DNA of 64,000 bases, taken from positions 27,286-91,285 of the forward strand of contig NW_022985571.1 of the NCBI RefSeq assembly GCF_010093815.1, written 5' to 3'. A program made the translations under genes and the position numbers. This document shows, piece after piece, positions 12,061-24,817 of this stretch (its first letter is position 1; every line of letters starts with the position of its first letter). Source of the DNA: Pseudovirgaria hyperparasitica. Taxonomy: Eukaryota > Ascomycota > Dothideomycetes > Acrospermales > Acrospermaceae. The notes under the pieces were generated by a model. The model saw nothing but the letters and a program-made list of their open reading frames with translations. It searched no databases and had not been told where the DNA came from.

Positions 12061-13018
12061 GTATTTTAATTTTAAGAAGTATATTTAGGTTAAAACTAAC
12101 GTGTTAGAATTTATAATTATTAGAATTATTAGTTAACTATATAAAGATATAAAAGATAAGGTATAATAGTATCTAGTTACCTTCTTTTTCTATAAAATAG
12201 TAGATATAGAGATATGTTATAATATATATAACTAGAAACTACTTATAATTATTAAGAGTTTTAAGTAATAGTAATATTATTTAGAAGGTTCTATATATTA
12301 GATTAAATTATTATTAGATTATATAAATCTATATTACTTTATATTAACTAAGGTTCTTAATTACTAATAAGTATATTAGGCTAAGTAGATATTAATATTT
12401 AACTTTAAAATCTTATATAAAGCTAGAAGAGAGAATAAAGCTAATCCTCTATCGCGGTATAAAGATTATAAGAAATTATTATAGAATAATATAGATAGTT
12501 AGTATAATTTAGACTATACTATACTTTAGATACTATAAGACTAGTTATCTAATAGAATACTAGAAGCTAGGATACTTTTAGTAATTCTCTATAGAAATTA
12601 GAGCGGGTATTAAGTAATCTAAATAAATATCTAAGAAACTAAGAAAACCCTTAAAGACTTAATTAAATCTATCTAGAATTCTAATATATTAGTAAAGAAA
12701 GTTATAAGTATAAAAGGAAGTACTATAGATCCGCTATAGTTATTAAGGTAGAAATAATAATTAGACGCGATCTACTTCTAAGGCCGACTCTATATACTAG
12801 AAGGCGGCTTATAAATTAATATTTTAAGGGAATAGCACGATTACGCGTTAGTAGAATACTTTAGTATTATAAGAATAGTCGATTTAATCCGAAGAATATA
12901 TAACTAGCTAGGTCTTTATAAATATATAAAGGACTATATAAAAACGTATAACGTTTACTAGTATATAAAAGTATATAGATACTTACTATATAGTAAATTA
13001 AGACTATTACCTATGCTA

Positions 13019-15774
13019 TATAGTCTACTATTCATAGTTACTAATCTATAAATATTCTATAATATTAACTAATTACTATATATAACTAGCTTTATTCTTA
13101 TAAGACCTAGTATATTAATTTAGTAGACTTATAATAGTTATACTTAATCTAAACTAACTAATATTCTTCTATATCTATATCTAAAGGTAGGTAAAAAGTA
13201 CTACTATTAGTCTATAGAAAAGATTTAGATATAAGTAAATATTAAACTAGCTAACTAACTATTCTATATAGATCTATATAACGTAATAGTAGACTAGTTA
13301 GATTCTAAGAATTTTTCTAGCTTATTAAAAGCTTTTCTACTAATTCTTCTAGAATATATAGTAATAGAATACCCTTTATTATTAGCTCTATCTATATAGA
13401 TCTCTAGTAATAGACTAGTAGTAGATAATTTCTCTATAACTAAATAATAGCATCTATTAAAATATAATTTATAGCTATTTTATATAGATTATTCTATTAA
13501 TATTATAGAAGACTATATAACTTAGCTATCTATAAATATCTAACTATCTAACTAAGTAAAGTTACTAATTATTATAATAATAGAGTAACGGATTATAAGA
13601 AAGGGTAAGGTTAGTATCTACTAGCCGGCCGTATTCTTAAAAGAAGGATAGTTTTAGAATAGATATCTTCTATATAGAGCCCCTAGCGTTTTAAATAATA
13701 AGGTTATAATTATCTTTAATTAATTTATACTTAGTAGAGTAGTAATATTACTACTATATTATTAGTAGATACTAGAGAAGACTTATTCTAAGCCCTAGGT
13801 AATTAAAGATAAGCTACTTATAGCGAATAAAACCAACTATTATACTTAGGTAGTACCCTTAGATATTAACCTAGTATATAGATATAAAGATAATAATAGT
13901 AGTATTTTAGCTAAGTAACTATTAAAGATTATAAGTACTATATAACTAACTATAAAGAGTCTAGTAGATAATCTAATTATAGTATAATCTTAATAATTAG
14001 ATTATATATATACTATATTACTTATATTACTAACTACTATTAATAATTTAGACTTTAGCTTACTATATAATTAGTTAAGTAGGTAGTAAACGAACTCGGG
14101 TAGCTTAGTACTAAATATTAGTAACCTATTACTTTTTATACCTAAATTAAGTTATATAATTAATTTCGAAACTAGTATATAAAGATTTAACCTAATTATA
14201 ATTCTATAGAAAGATTAGCTAGATAATAAGAAAGCGACTATATTAGATATCTATATATATAACCTTAATATAGTTAAAAGAATCATTAACTAATTAATCT
14301 AGACTAATATCTATCTTACTAATATCTACTAATAGCTATATAATATAACCTTATTAATTAAGGTAAATATAGTCAATTAGAGAATCACGGTGGCTACCTA
14401 GGTATAATTTTTAATATTAGTACTAATAGCTACTAGGAATAACCTACGTATAATACTTCTTAAGTAAGCTAAAACTCTCTATAAACTTATTAGTAATAAA
14501 GGTATTAACTAGATTAAAAATAGATATAAGTAATCTATATTTAAGTATACTCTTTTAATAACTAAAGACTCCTTTAAAGTTAAGAGTAACCTAGATATAT
14601 ATATTATATTATTCTAGGATTTTTAGTAGAAAGTAAGTACCGCTAAAAAGATATAGAGCCTTAATAGAGTAGTTATAGAAAGTCTAGTTTTTAAAAAACC
14701 ATCTATTAAGAAGGAGCCTTCTATTATCTAATCTAGGCTTATAAAGGAATAACTTATTATCTTATTAGATAAGAAAGAAATTAATAGTAATTTTACTATA
14801 GTATAGCTCTATCTAGTTCTTGAGATAACCTTAACTATCTTAAAAATATTATCTTAGTTATTTTAACGAAAGCCTAAGTAGTCTAATTTAGTTAACCGCC
14901 TAGGTCTTCTATCTAGTCTAAGTAAATTAGCTTATTCTCTAGCTAACTATAGAGAACTAGAATAGTACTTATACTAGATAGATAAGCTAATTAAGTAACT
15001 AGGGCCTCTAGAGGAGGTAGTTAACCTTCTTAAGTCTATGAAGTTAATTTATAAATATAGTAAGTATACTATAAGATTATTTAATAATAAAATTAGTAAG
15101 TATATATAGAAATATCTAAATTAGGTCTATAACACTAAATATAAGCTCTATACTACTAGAATATCTACTACTATTATAGCTTTAGACTTAAGAATACTAC
15201 TATAGCTACTTATAGTTATAAGTAGTATAAATCTTACCTTACTAAACTACTACTAAATAGACTATTATATTATAAGACGTACTAAAAGATTATAAGGCTA
15301 GTTTTTCTAGATAATAACTCTAATAGCGTGTAAGATAAGGCCGTAATAACTTTATATAAACTAACTAGTATACTATCTACTAGTAAGATACTATAAGTTA
15401 ACTAGAATAATAATTAAGATATTAAAGTTACTAAGCTACTAGCTAAGTAATAAGGTTACCCTAAGAGTACTATAAATTATATTATATCTACTAAGGAACT
15501 CTCTAATATTAGTTTAGTAGTAGGTTAACTATACTATAGTATCTATAAAGATATAAACCCGTATCTAGCTAAGTATTATATATAAAGCTACTAAGGGTAG
15601 TAGTAGATTTTCTTAAATTTAGATATCTTATTATAGCTATAGTAGTAGTATATATTATATATAATTACTATAGGTAGTAGTAAACTAGTTAGATATATAA
15701 ATACAACCAACTAGATACATAGATAGAAAATAGTATACTTTACAACTAACTTAACTTAACTTATTAATAATCTT
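13019..15774 (+). other. Unidentified RIP-mutated repeat with one long coding-like frame
   Basis: Similarity to the Gypsy family stops at about 13018. From about 13100 to 15660 the plus strand reads as a single frame in which almost every stop is TAG or TAA where Gln would be expected. Over 800 codons of this pattern point to a former protein gene duplicated often enough to be hit by RIP. I see no reverse transcriptase, DDE, helicase or tyrosine-recombinase motif that I can name, and no terminal repeats. The last hundred bases contain a TATA-like tatataaata at 15691-15700. It may be a DNA transposon or a multicopy gene. Confidence 0.4.
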
Positions 15775-16611
15775 ACTATATATAGAGTTAAGTAAGTATA
15801 TAATATAAAGGTTACTATTATATAATTACTTAGTTCTAAGTAATAGTTAGATAATATAGTAGTATTATATAATAAAGTTATCTAACGTAGCTATCTATCT
15901 ATACTACCTTAAGTAGTAGGGCTAAGCCTAGAGCGGCTAGATCTAAAAAATCCTACTTAGCTTAAATTATAGAATATATATATAGAGCCTTATCTACCTC
16001 TATAGGGCCTTATCTACTCTAATCTAGCCTAGCTTACGCTTACTCCGGCTTAGTAACTATAAAATAGATAGTAATATCTAATTAAGTATTCTATCTACTA
16101 ATAGATAATTATATAGTTCTAAAGAATAATTTCTAAATTTAGTCTAGCTAGGGTTAGTACTAAGGCACGGACCTATTAGATATATACCCCCTCTAGTATT
16201 AGTTATCTTAATTAATAACTAATATCTAGCGTAAAGCTATATTTCTATAGATAGAAAAAACCCGGTAGTATAGAAATAATAGACTAGGCCTAGCCTAGTA
16301 ATCTACCTAATTATAGGAGAGGTAATACTTACTATAGTTAGTTAGGGCGTTATTAAGAGCTAGTACTAATATAGTAATAAAAAGTCTAATTTTAAAAAGG
16401 ATAAGAAGTAAGTTTATTACCTAATGGGATTTAAGAACTTAGACTAGGCTAGATTAGATTAGTAATAGGGTCTAGTTAGAGAGCTAATCATAGGAGATTT
16501 TCTTATATATATAGTAGCTTAGACTAGAGGAGGCCTGTGTCTATAGAACGTATATATAGCTATATATATAGTTCTTTCTAGTTAAATACTAATATCATTA
16601 TTATTATTATA
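15775..16611 (+). mobile_element. SINE copy, heavily RIP-mutated
   Basis: This is collinear with the body of the SINE at 41475-42414, from just after its tRNA-like head to the (ATT)n tail, for example around ctaccttaagtagtag and cctattagatatatac. The 5' limit is where recognisable similarity starts; no tRNA-like head can be seen upstream, so it is either truncated or obliterated. The tail ends directly against a LINE fragment. Confidence 0.7.
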
Positions 16612-17920
16612 GATAGTAGAAAGATCTAATAATTATAAGAAAAGAACTTAGAGTAAGAGAACTATATATAAGATACTATAATCTTCTATACTCTCTTATA
16701 TCTATTAGATAAATTATATAGAGAAAATATAAATAGAATAAGAAAGGTTCTATACTTAATCTTACTCTTACTATTAAATATATAAACTATAGAATATAGT
16801 ACTACTATCTAAGTAAGATATAGATAGACTCTAACTATAAGTATATAAAGACTATAATAGATATATCTATATCTAATAAATAATATAGAAGATAGCTATA
16901 GAAAGATACTAACTAGAAGAAATATATAGAGAATCTAAGATTAGTAATTCTAGATCTCTCTATAGTTAATATATCTAATAGTCTAGCTATAGATAGAGCT
17001 ATATAAGTTCTTCTTTAAGTCTACTAAGATATAAGAGATAAATGTATACTATACTAAATATATAGACCTCTAGATATAAGAGATATATCTTAAATATAAG
17101 AAGGTAGATAGAAAGTCTAGAGACTATATATATATATTATATCTAGATAACTAGAGTATAGAAGAAATAGAAAGAGATAATCTAACTCTATAATAAGGTT
17201 CTCTATAATAAATAATATAAATAATAGTATATAATTACTAATAAGTATATATAATAGACTATAGAACTATAGTATATAGTAAAGTAGACTAAGAATATAG
17301 ATATACTAATACTACTACTACTACTAATACCTTCTCTAATATATTAGAGAAGATTATATATTATAAGTCTAGAAAAGATAGAGATTCTATATAAAGTTAT
17401 ATTTCCCCCCCTAGAGCTAGTAGATCTATTAGATATTAATAATACTATATATTTAGATATAGTTAGTATCTCTATAGAGATTATAGAAGAGAATATACTT
17501 AATACTATTAAAGTACTTCTAAATAATAAAGTACCTAGACTAGATAGAATACTAAATAGATACCTTAAGTATACTATATAGATAACTCTACTACTTATTA
17601 GTCTTATCTTCTAGATATATACTAAGAATAGATACTATCTCTAAAGCTTCTAAACTATCTATACTATTATACTTCTAAAACTAGAGAAGAATTCTTACTC
17701 TCTAAAAGAATAGAGACTAATTACTCTTCTCTTCTATCTTAGTAAGATACTTAAGACTATAATTATAAAGAAGATAAGTACTATAATATAGAAATATAAT
17801 CTTCTTCTAGTAAACTAGAAAGTAAAGATAGAGAGCTCTCTAATTACTACTATCTAATATATTCTTAAAGTTATCTAGACTATATAGAAGTAGAGATATA
17901 TAGTAATACTACTCTCTATT
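16612..17920 (+). mobile_element. LINE fragment (middle of ORF2), heavily RIP-mutated
   Basis: It aligns without gaps at its left end to LINE copy 2 from about 8921 and runs to about 10236, i.e. from just after the endonuclease G-D-F-N motif to just before RT motif A. Nearly all CpA, TpG and CpG have become TpA or similar. Both ends are abrupt, with no tail or target duplication, so this is a broken piece. Confidence 0.8.
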
Positions 17921-18037
17921 AGAAAAGATATAGCGCTTCTAAGTACTTCTAAGTACTCCCTTAGTATTCTTTTATTCTATTATATTTATTAGATAGATCT
18001 ACTTACTATCTATTCTAATAGAACGGCTTTATATAAT

Positions 18038-18233
18038 TTATACTAAGTATTCTACTTATACTAAATATTCTAGTTATACTAGATATACTAGTTATACTAA
18101 ATATACTAGTTATACTAAATATACTAGTTATACTAAATATCCCGTTTATACTAAACGTCCCGTTTATACTAAATATACTAGTTATACTAAACGTACTATT
18201 TATACTAAATATATCGTTTATACTAATAGAATA
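18038..18233. repeat. 18-bp tandem repeat, about 11 units
   Basis: The unit is close to TTATACTAAATATACTAG. Unit length is a multiple of three and variants keep the length, which fits a former coding repeat (a six-residue unit rich in Tyr and Thr on the plus strand), although no surrounding gene is recognised. A few units carry CCCG or CGT in place of TACT. Confidence 0.8.
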
Positions 18234-19057
18234 ATTAGTACTAGTTATTTTCTTAATACTAATTAGCTTACTAGTACTACTTATTTACTATATACTAATA
18301 ACTCTTATAGAATAAATAGTATCTAGTATTTTACTTTCTCTATCTATTCTATCTACTCTATCTATCTTAATAGAAGCTTCTTTTCTAAAGTAATATCTTT
18401 ATCTAAAGTATCTCTATAACTCTATATATCTTATTATTCTAAACTATATCTTTAGTATATTTAATTATAGTCTTTAAATTTAATACTAGAAAGATAATAT
18501 ATAATAGAGAGTAGAGGTTTAAAATTAATTAGACTAGGAACTTAAATTAAATATTACTATTCTAAGCTCTCGCTAACTATATAGCTATAATAAAATATAA
18601 TAGATCTTTCTTTCTTCTATCTTGAGATAGTATTCTTTATCTATTATAAGATATTCTTATCTAGAACTACCTTTAATAACCTTTTCTTCTACTAGATACT
18701 TCCCTTTATATTTCTAGTTACTATTTTTATTCTCTCTTATTCTATCTATTTAGTCTTATAGTAGTCTATATAGTTCTCTAGCTATATACTAATATCTAAC
18801 TTCTCTTAAAAGTATATACTCTTTATATATAGATTAAAGATCTAACTTAAATATCTACTACTATCTAACTTTATTTTAATTTAAGTATTAGTTAGAGTAG
18901 ATAGACTACTAGTTAAGATAGCTATAATTAGAGATAATAAGTTAGTAATAGACTTATTTATACTATATATATATATACTACTAGGGTAGCCTATAGCTAG
19001 TAGACTATAAGTAGCCTTAAATTAAAGACTACTTTTCTAGAATTCTAAAGGTATTAG

Positions 19058-19141
19058 TATTATAGAGTAGAGTCTTATAGAGTATAGTATTATAGAGTAG
19101 AGTCTTTTAGAGTATAGTATTATAGAGTAGAGTCTTAGAAA
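19058..19141. repeat. 30-bp tandem repeat, nearly three units
   Basis: The unit begins tattatagagtagagtctt and ends agagtatag, repeated at 19058, 19088 and 19118. The third copy is incomplete at its right end. It is nearly identical between units despite RIP-like surroundings, so the amplification is later than most of the mutation. Confidence 0.8.
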
Positions 19142-22100
19142 GAGACTATATTATATCATATATATATAGCCTTAGACTATAACTAAACTAGAGTATTATA
19201 AGTTCTTAGTAATATATCTAAAACCTTATCCCTTACTTATAAGTAGATAGCTAATAGATAGTCTTTATCTATTATAGAGAGGAAATAGTAGCTAATAAGA
19301 AAATTCTCTACTATAGATAGAATACTATATAATATTATTACTAGTTGAAAAATATTCTATTTACTATTTACTATAACTAAAGGTAGTACTAGTATTAATC
19401 TAGAGCTTATATTATATAGTATAAAGGTATCTCTCTATAACCTTACCTTTAGCTACTACTATTACTACTTTATACTAGGAAGGCCCTTATTATTAAAATA
19501 ACTAAGTAAGTTACCCCTTCTATTATAACTTTATTTCTATATCTTCTATATCTTACTCTACTCTCTTAGACTACTATAGTAGTTATATAGAAGTAGAATA
19601 GCTATAGCTTAGTATAGTAAAAATTCTTTATCTCTAATTTTCTTAACCTTAAAGTAACTTCTTCTCTACTCTTATATAGCTAATATTAAATTATAGACCC
19701 TTATACTAAGTAATCCCTACTATAATAATAGTAATATTTAACTATATATCTAGTAGCTACGTAATTAGTACTTCTAGTTATAGTAGAAGTAGTAGTAGTA
19801 GTAGTTATAGCCCTCTAAAGTAGCTACTAAAATTCTATAATAATAACTACTATATCTTATCTAAGATAGAGAGCTTCTATAAAGATATTAATAGTAAGTA
19901 TAATAAAGAGATTATTTATAAGTTATTCTACTATTATAGTAAGAAGACTATCTAACTCTATATAGCTAATAGCTATAAGAACTTTAAGGCGTGCCTTACT
20001 ATTAAAAATCTAGAGTATTTCTATACTAGAAATAATACTAAGATTAAGAAGTTTATTCTAATAATAGTATAGCTTAAAATCGCGTCTACTAGGCGTTATA
20101 AGATTCATCTTAGCTATTCTTACTTTAGGTATCTAGCTCTTATCTATATCTACTCTAAGGTTACTATAAAGGTATATATAATCTATTATAAGAATAAACG
20201 CTACTTTAAGTTCTACTATATTTCTCTCTTTAGTCTTTAGATATTATTTAGTTATAGTAGATATACTAATTATAGTATAGATAGTAAGTAGTTATACTAT
20301 TCCTTTATAGTAGATAAAAGTAAGTTATATCTCTTTTAATTATACTATTATAAAGATCTCTAACTAATAATTAGAAAAGCTAGCTAAGATCTCTATCTAT
20401 ACTAGTAAAGCCTTATACTCTTATTAGTCTTCTACTACTTCTATATATACTAGTAGACCCTTCTACTTATACTAGTTATCTACTATAAAGATAATCTCTA
20501 GACTAGTTATACTATACTATCTTATAAAGAAGTCTAATCTTTAGACTATTATCTAGGTAGTTAACTCTAAGAATACTAAGACTATATACTACTATATCTA
20601 TAAACTTTATAATCTTATAAAGAAGATAGAGAAATATACTAATAATACTAAGGCTAATACTAACTTCAAGATTTTCTCTAAGTAGATAGTACTATTATAA
20701 TATAGCTAGTTAGTTAGGGTAGTAGTAGTACTACTTTATATTATAACTATACTTCTATATAGATAAATACTAAGCTCTTTCTCTAATATCTATTATATCT
20801 AGATCTTTATTATAAGTATTATAATTCTAAACTTTTTAACTATATAGTTATAAAGTCTAGAAGATATAGTACTAATCTAAAGAAGAATAGTTTAGGGTAT
20901 TAATCTTACTACTATATAGTAACGTATAATATCTAAAATTAAAAGAAGCTTTCTTAATCTATAATATTCTATAATATAGATATAGTAATTATTTAGCTCT
21001 ACTACTAGCGTAAATAATAGTAATCTTAATTTTAGTAGCTCTATATATATTACTATATCTATAACCATTATAGAGTATCTAAGCTTATTATAACTCTACT
21101 AATTAATATATAACTCGACTACTATAGTAAATATATAAATATACTAGTAAGTATATTTTATAATAGATATAAGAGAATATTATATAAATAGAAGGTATAG
21201 TACCTAGAAAAACGTCTAATTAAAATACTAGAAGCGCGATAGAATTTAAATATAAGTAGAGATTAAGATAATTTATATTATAGATTTAGATAATAGTTTC
21301 TATAATACCTATATAAAGAGTAATAGAATAACTAGAATAATATAATACTAGAAGAGGAGGAAATACTTAAGACTATTATAGAGTAGTTTAAGTAAGACTA
21401 GTATTATAGCTAGATAGAAAGGACTTTAGAGTATACGATATTCCTTAGTATACTATCTAGTATATACTTATTATTATTAGATAGAATAATATAGATATTC
21501 TTAGGGTTAGTAACGCGGCTAATAGTAATATATAGCTAGCTATAGATAAATACCTCTAGGTCTAAGAGAAGGCCTATATTTTAAAGACTCTAGCCCTATA
21601 ACTTATTAATTATTATAGTAAATACTAGCTTAACTAGAAATTAGCGTTACTTAAAGTCTATTCTATTCTTTAGCTTCTCTATAATAAATAGTATCTATAG
21701 AAGTTAGACTATCTCTCTATATTATTATATACTAAGAATCTATACTATAATAGTTCTAGAATTAATACTAGATACTCGAAGTTATATACTATTATAGATA
21801 TAATTACTTAGATTAATATTTTATAGTAATATTATAATATATCTAATCTTAAGTTATAGCTTATATAGTAGAATTCCTAGTACCTTAAATATATTTATCT
21901 ACTTAAGTATTATAAAGCTAGTACTATTATTATTCTTTAGTTCGTTAACTAAGTATTAGATTATAACTTCTTCTAGTATCTATAATAGTAGATATTTATT
22001 CAGTATATCTACTTTCTAGTTATATATAGTAAGAATAGTAGATAATTAGAGGGTCTCTAAGGTAAGACCTCTAGACTATTATATAGTAGAAAAGATTTAG

Positions 22101-22267
22101 CTTACTAATATATCTAGACTATAACTAGATATAAAGTACTAGATACTCTAAGTAGTATATCTATTATAGCTAGAGTAATTTCTAATATTAAGAACCTTTA
22201 CTATAAATTACTCTATCTTATTATAATAATACTCTATTATTCTAGGTGTCTAAAGATATATATTTAT

Positions 22268-22494
22268 TATTAGAACTTAGCTTTAGATATAACTATATCC
22301 GTACGTACCTTAACTACTCGGTTAGAAGATAGCGTAAAGGGTAGTAAACGGTTATATACTAGATAGATTAGTATCCCTTTATATATATACTCTTAGATTT
22401 CTACTAAAAGAGTTTAGTAGTAATTTATTCTATAATAGAATATACTCTATTATTCTATCTAACTATACTACTATCTAATAACTCTATTCTTATA
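22268..22494 (+). repeat. 5' LTR of Gypsy copy B
   Basis: This is 227 bp and matches the LTR of copy A base for base over most of its length, apart from RIP-type changes and a more divergent first third. Confidence 0.83.
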
Positions 22495-22676
22495 TTTAAA
22501 TTACTCTCTATATAGTACTATAGTTAAGATAGTCTAACTAGAACTAAGAAGATTAATATAATCTATTATAGAGATAAGTAATACTATATTAAATAATAGA
22601 GATTCTCTATAATTAGTATTAAATCTAGCTATTTCTAACTAAGAAGTAGAAATAATAGACTAAATTATAGAGCTTT

Positions 22677-22914
22677 TGTAAAGAGTAAAGACGTAGGATA
22701 GTAGTCTAACAGTTCATAGAGAGATATAGAAATGTATTTATAGAGTAATCTTACTCTTATACGAGGTTAATTCCTAACGAGTAGAAATCGGTTTATGCGG
22801 TCTACTTATATAGTGACCTCGCTTAACTTAGCTAACTTAACCTAGCTCTAGCCACTACGTGGCTACATGGATTAGAATAGTCTATATAGATCTATTATGG
22901 TTCCCGTCCTAATA
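22677..22914 (-). repeat. 3' LTR of Gypsy D
   Basis: 238 bp, starting TGTAAAG on the plus strand and matching 30547-30784 across its length. Confidence 0.9.
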
Positions 22915-23393
22915 ATATCCTTCTTCTTTTTATGCTTCGCCCTAAAGTACTTAAGTATATATAATCCTAAGTCTCTATAATCTATCGTATACCTATATAT
23001 CTATAACTAAGTTCCTATAACGTTATAACTATCCTTAATATAGGTGAACTCGAGATTCTAGTTTACTTTTACTAGTTTATACACGCGCTTATCCCTTACT
23101 TCGTAGCTACTACCTAGAATATATAATTACTACTTTAGTTAAGTATATATTTAGCTTCGCTCGCCTTTGATTTTATTCTCTAGTATATCCACCTCGCTCT
23201 TAAGGTAAGTCGTTAATTCATATACTATCTTCCCTAGTTTAGGTTTAGAAGGGTCTATAGTAGTCCATTCTTATTAGAACCGGTCCTATATAACCTATTT
23301 ATATTATTACGGTTACTAATTTAGCTTTATTAAACGCCGTTAAGGGTGGACGAATATTCCTTTCTTAGATCTCTAGCTAACGTATATATATAG

Positions 23394-24700
23394 ATATCTA
23401 ATACTAGTCCTATCTCTAAGCCTACCTCCTCCTCTCATAAGACTCGCTCTAAAGGCATCGCCTCCTCCCCGGCCACGCTAGCTAAGAAGCCTATCTATCG
23501 CGGTAGTATAAAGGCGCGCTCTAAGTCGGAGAAGAGAGTAGCTAGGGCTACTACTACTACTACCTCTACTACTAATATAGCTACTAGTTACTCTAATCTA
23601 GGTAATTCTAGTACTAAACTTATAGATAAAGTGGTCGTAGGTTCTTCTCTCGCTCTAAAGCGCACGCTATCTACTCTACCTCCTCTAGAGGATAAAGAAG
23701 ATCTTATTATAGACGATGATTACGAGCCCTCGCGCTTACCCATGCCGCCGCCTCGCCGCTCTTTCTTCCGGTCTAATATAGACTAATTTAGTTACTCTAG
23801 GTTCTTTTAGGACCTTAATATTCGCTCTAAACCCTAGCCTACTAATAATAAGGCCTAGGTCGCCGAGGATACTAAACGTAGTCACGGTTTACGCTATAGG
23901 AAAACGGCGAACTATAGTTCGATATACTATAAGTATATTAAGGGCTATACGGCCGGCTCTAAATATCTCTTTCGCTCTAACTCTAGTATTAGCTACTACT
24001 CTACTAACCGCGACGGGCCTATACGCTCTATCTTTACTCTACCTACCCGCTACCGCCGCTATACCATAACTAGTAAGACTTATCTATAGGTAAGTATAAT
24101 AGGCTATCTTAATCTAGTGTAATCTAAAGTGGTCCGCGCTAATATATTCTTAGGTTCCTATATATATATAAGATATATATAACGATCTTCGCGTCCGCGA
24201 GACCCTTAGAGGTCCTTATAGCTACCTACCTACTATATAGAGGGAGTTTAGGGAGTACTATAAGCTCTTCCTAGAGGTTATTAAAGTATAAGTTATAAGC
24301 ACGTTAATTATTTTTAACATCTATTGATTTTTCTAGCCGCCGCGAGATCCCTAGCGCCTAGACTATCTATTCTAGGGAGTCTATTCTAGCTATAGAGGCC
24401 GTAGAGAGAATTCGCTCTATTCCCCCCTATCTATCTCGCGCTACTAATAGATCTTATAAGAGGTCTACTATTTCTCCCTCTAAGTCGCCTTATAAGAGGA
24501 TATATATTCTCTTCTAGATTATTCTAGATCGTGTTAGCTAACTTTAGACCTAGTCGCTACGCTCTAGCGCTTAAGGCTCTTCCCTCTAGGCTCTAACGGA
24601 TCGAGTTATTATTTTAGAGGCTAAGGTCGTCGTCCTCCGCCGCTATATTATATAGTTAGAGAGGACTATACTAGAGGTTAGAACGGATAATAAGATAGAG
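23394..24700 (+). pseudogene. Gene-like block antisense to Gypsy D, between pol and 3' LTR
   Basis: On the plus strand, opposite to the element's own genes, a long coding-like reading begins near 23394. It is rich in Ser, Lys, Arg and Pro, with a low-complexity Thr run near 23550. Two intron-like intervals with GTAAGT- or GTATAA-type donors and CTAG/TTAG acceptors follow at roughly 24.1 and 24.3 kb, and coding character continues to about 24700. It may be an accessory gene of the family or a captured host sequence. I recognise no domain. It is decayed like the rest of the element and is treated here only as a fossil. Confidence 0.45.
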
Positions 24701-24702
24701 GA

Positions 24703-24817
24703 GTAGCTCTATGGTTCTAGCTCTATAGGTTTAGCTCTATGTATTAGCTCTATGGTCTAGCTCTATATATTAGCTCTATGCCTAGCTCTATATGTTAGCT
24801 CTATGCCTGGCTCTATA
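24703..24817. repeat. Short tandem repeat of tagctctatg units inside Gypsy D
   Basis: About nine imperfect 12-15-bp units, each with a TAGCTCTAT core, follow one another just past the antisense gene-like block. Confidence 0.75.

Larger units (their letters stand above)
3570..13018 (+). mobile_element. Gypsy LTR retrotransposon copy A (fossil), split by LINE copy 2
   Basis: The element inserted in LINE copy 1; the 5 bases before it are TAGAG. Parts in order on the plus strand: 5' LTR 3570-3797; a gag region with a zinc-knuckle-like area near 5060; protease/reverse transcriptase from about 5200, with the RT core around 5960-6350; then, beyond LINE 2, RNase H/integrase-side sequence 12061-13018. 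It belongs to the same family as copies B and C. Homology to copy B ends abruptly at about 13018 and no 3' LTR is found. It is broken in very many places through dense RIP and is an old copy. Confidence 0.85.
17921..22267. other. Unidentified RIP-mutated tract with tandem repeats
   Basis: No LTR, LINE or SINE similarity to other copies in the window was found. It contains an 18-bp tandem repeat (18038-18233) and a 30-bp tandem repeat (19058-19141). From about 19750 to 21000 the plus strand shows a coding-like frame whose stops are mostly TAG/TAA at expected Gln positions, and a similar weaker impression exists on the minus strand around 18480-19000. I cannot name a family. It ends at the LTR of Gypsy copy B. 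Confidence 0.4.

Noticed and set aside
18038-18233. CRISPR-like array
   Set aside because: Units are contiguous with no spacers, and the window is eukaryotic; it is a plain tandem repeat.
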